From NCBI GenBank assembly GCA_025965635.1, contig JAOPWO010000060.1, positions 1 through 13,242 on the forward strand: 13,242 nucleotides of DNA. The letters are read 5' to 3'. A program made the position numbers and the translations under genes. The notes beneath the pieces were generated by a model. It saw nothing but the letters and a program-made list of their open reading frames with translations. It was not told the origin of the DNA and made no database searches. Shown here piece after piece: positions 12,579-13,242 of this stretch; within the stretch, counting starts at the first letter, position 1, and the number at the start of each line of letters is the position of its first letter. This DNA comes from Modestobacter sp. Its GTDB lineage: Bacteria > Actinomycetota > Actinomycetes > Mycobacteriales > Geodermatophilaceae.

Positions 12579-13041
12579 CCCTGTCCGGCCTCAGCTCACG
12601 CACGCGGATCCGTACTTTCGAACGGCGTCGTGGAGCAGCGACTACGACGGCAACGCGAGCCGCCCAGCTCGAGGTCAGCCGGTTGTGCGGCTCGGGTGAG
12701 ATCTCATCGCCGGCAGCTCGACCAGGGAGCCTGGCCCGGTTCTCCGGACACGTTCGGTGGCGCAGGCCAACCTGCCTGGCAGATGACGCTCCTATGGTTG
12801 TCGAGCGGCAGCCCGGACTGGCGTGCCGTGGTCGAGTAGCCGCACCGGCCGGACTCGACGGCCACGCTGAGGCAGCTGGTGGGCGACCCCGGGCTGCTCG
12901 TCGCACCCGACGCTCTCGCGGTCCTGTTGCGGTCACGGTGGGGCGCCCCGACCGTCTGGCCGCCGTCACGCCGGCTGCCCGCCGCCGGGTCGTCTCGCCT
13001 CACGCCTTCTGCCCGGACCTCACGGACGGCCGGGAACGGCG

Positions 13042-13242
13042 TCAGTCGAGCCGCGGCGCCAGACCGAGCAGGGGGAACAGGCCGGCCTCGAGGTCGAGGA
13101 AGCTGGAGATGTGGCGGACCAGCCCGCCCTCGATCTCCAGCACGTGCAGCGCCCAGGGCACGCGCCCCCCGTCGGTGCTGACCCGGTACTGGGCGACCGC
13201 CGGCGTGCCGTTCGCCGTAAACGGGACCAGCACGGAGCCGAT
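13042..13242 (-). CDS. SnoaL-like C-terminal tail of an ECF sigma factor (5' part beyond window)
   Basis: The last 66 residues of a minus-strand gene are visible, stop at 13042-13044, with the frame open to the right edge; the GTG at 13231-13233 is internal and not the start. The sequence (PFTANGTPAVAQYRVSTDGG, then PWALHVLEIEGGLVRHISSF and LEAGLFPLLGLAPRLD) matches the end of the NTF2/SnoaL-like domain of the TIGR02960/SigJ-like sigma-70 subfamily. In that group a cone-shaped NTF2 domain follows the sigma2 and sigma4 regions and the protein ends with F-D-x-x-LFPxFGLPxxL. The alternative is a free-standing SnoaL-like protein; the sigma regions, if present, are outside the window. No partner gene is visible on the left side. 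Confidence 0.7.
   Translation of the reverse strand: MGSVLVPFTANGTPAVAQYRVSTDGGRVPWALHVLEIEGGLVRHISSFLDLEAGLFPLLGLAPRLD

Larger units (their letters stand above)
12385..13041. other. Gene-free stretch with probable IS remnants and hairpins
   Basis: I see no convincing complete gene in these 657 bases. Open frames on both strands read as Arg/Ser/Pro/Gly-rich sequence without domain motifs, have poor start contexts, and differ in style from neighbouring proteins. The left part holds a likely transposase 5' remnant (12395-12522) and two hairpins; from about 12580 to 13041 I recognise nothing. The stretch looks like a scar of several insertions. Confidence 0.6.

Noticed and set aside
12630..12839. 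69-codon + strand frame
   Set aside because: No ribosome binding site and no domain; composition resembles the neighbouring non-coding frames.
12704..13003. Minus-strand frame with a start-like Met and 99 codons
   Set aside because: A segment around the middle reads a little like coding sequence, but there is no ribosome binding site, no recognisable family and the rest is Arg/Ser-rich; left as unexplained.
1..13242. tRNA, rRNA genes or a CRISPR array
   Set aside because: No cloverleaf with CCA-like end, no rRNA-like block and no regularly spaced direct repeats were seen by eye.

Overview
This window is GC-rich DNA (by eye well above 65% G+C, with strong G/C preference at third codon positions). 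It encodes typically actinobacterial proteins, so the source is a high-GC actinomycete. The gene content is reminiscent of Geodermatophilaceae-like soil actinobacteria, but that narrower placement is inference.

Region 1 (1-6072, + strand) is the 3' part of a compact biosynthetic operon. It holds the C-terminal end of an NRPS adenylation domain plus carrier protein (1-784), a SyrP/TauD-type Fe(II)/2-oxoglutarate oxygenase (813-1817), an SbnB-type amino-acid dehydrogenase (1814-2884), a threonine-synthase-like PLP enzyme (2910-4094), a polytopic DUF418/HGSNAT-like membrane protein (4091-5329) and a 4'-phosphopantetheinyl transferase (5326-6072). Three junctions are 4-base stop/start overlaps and the other two gaps are under 30 bases, so this is one transcription unit. 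Read together, SbnB plus a fold-type II PLP enzyme would make a vicinal or terminal diamino acid (2,3-diaminopropionate or a homologue). The A-T protein would activate an amino acid or conjugate, the oxygenase would hydroxylate or epoxidise the tethered intermediate, the PPTase would prime the carrier, and the membrane protein would acylate or move the product. The set resembles the core of dapdiamide biosynthesis, but the PLP partner is of the threonine-synthase type instead of the cysteine-synthase type. This is the best candidate in the window for an undescribed pathway.

Region 2 (6083-8843, - strand) is a two-gene unit, convergent to the operon with a 10-base gap: a GH13 trehalose-synthase-like protein and a TIGR03885-type luciferase-like flavin oxidoreductase.

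Region 3 (8844-10359) starts with the decayed C-terminal half of an EamA (drug/metabolite) transporter spread over three reading frames. A small probable lipoprotein built of 11-residue repeats and an NRDE/TANGO2-family protein follow.

Region 4 (10360-13242) is accessory and recombinogenic. It contains an IS110-family transposase with about 245 bases of upstream non-coding DNA that could encode a bridge RNA. Next come a small four-helix membrane protein (DUF6326-like), a roughly 650-base gene-free stretch with a likely ISL3-family transposase 5' remnant and hairpins, and the 3' end of a minus-strand gene matching the SnoaL-like tail of an ECF sigma factor. No tRNA, rRNA or CRISPR array was seen.
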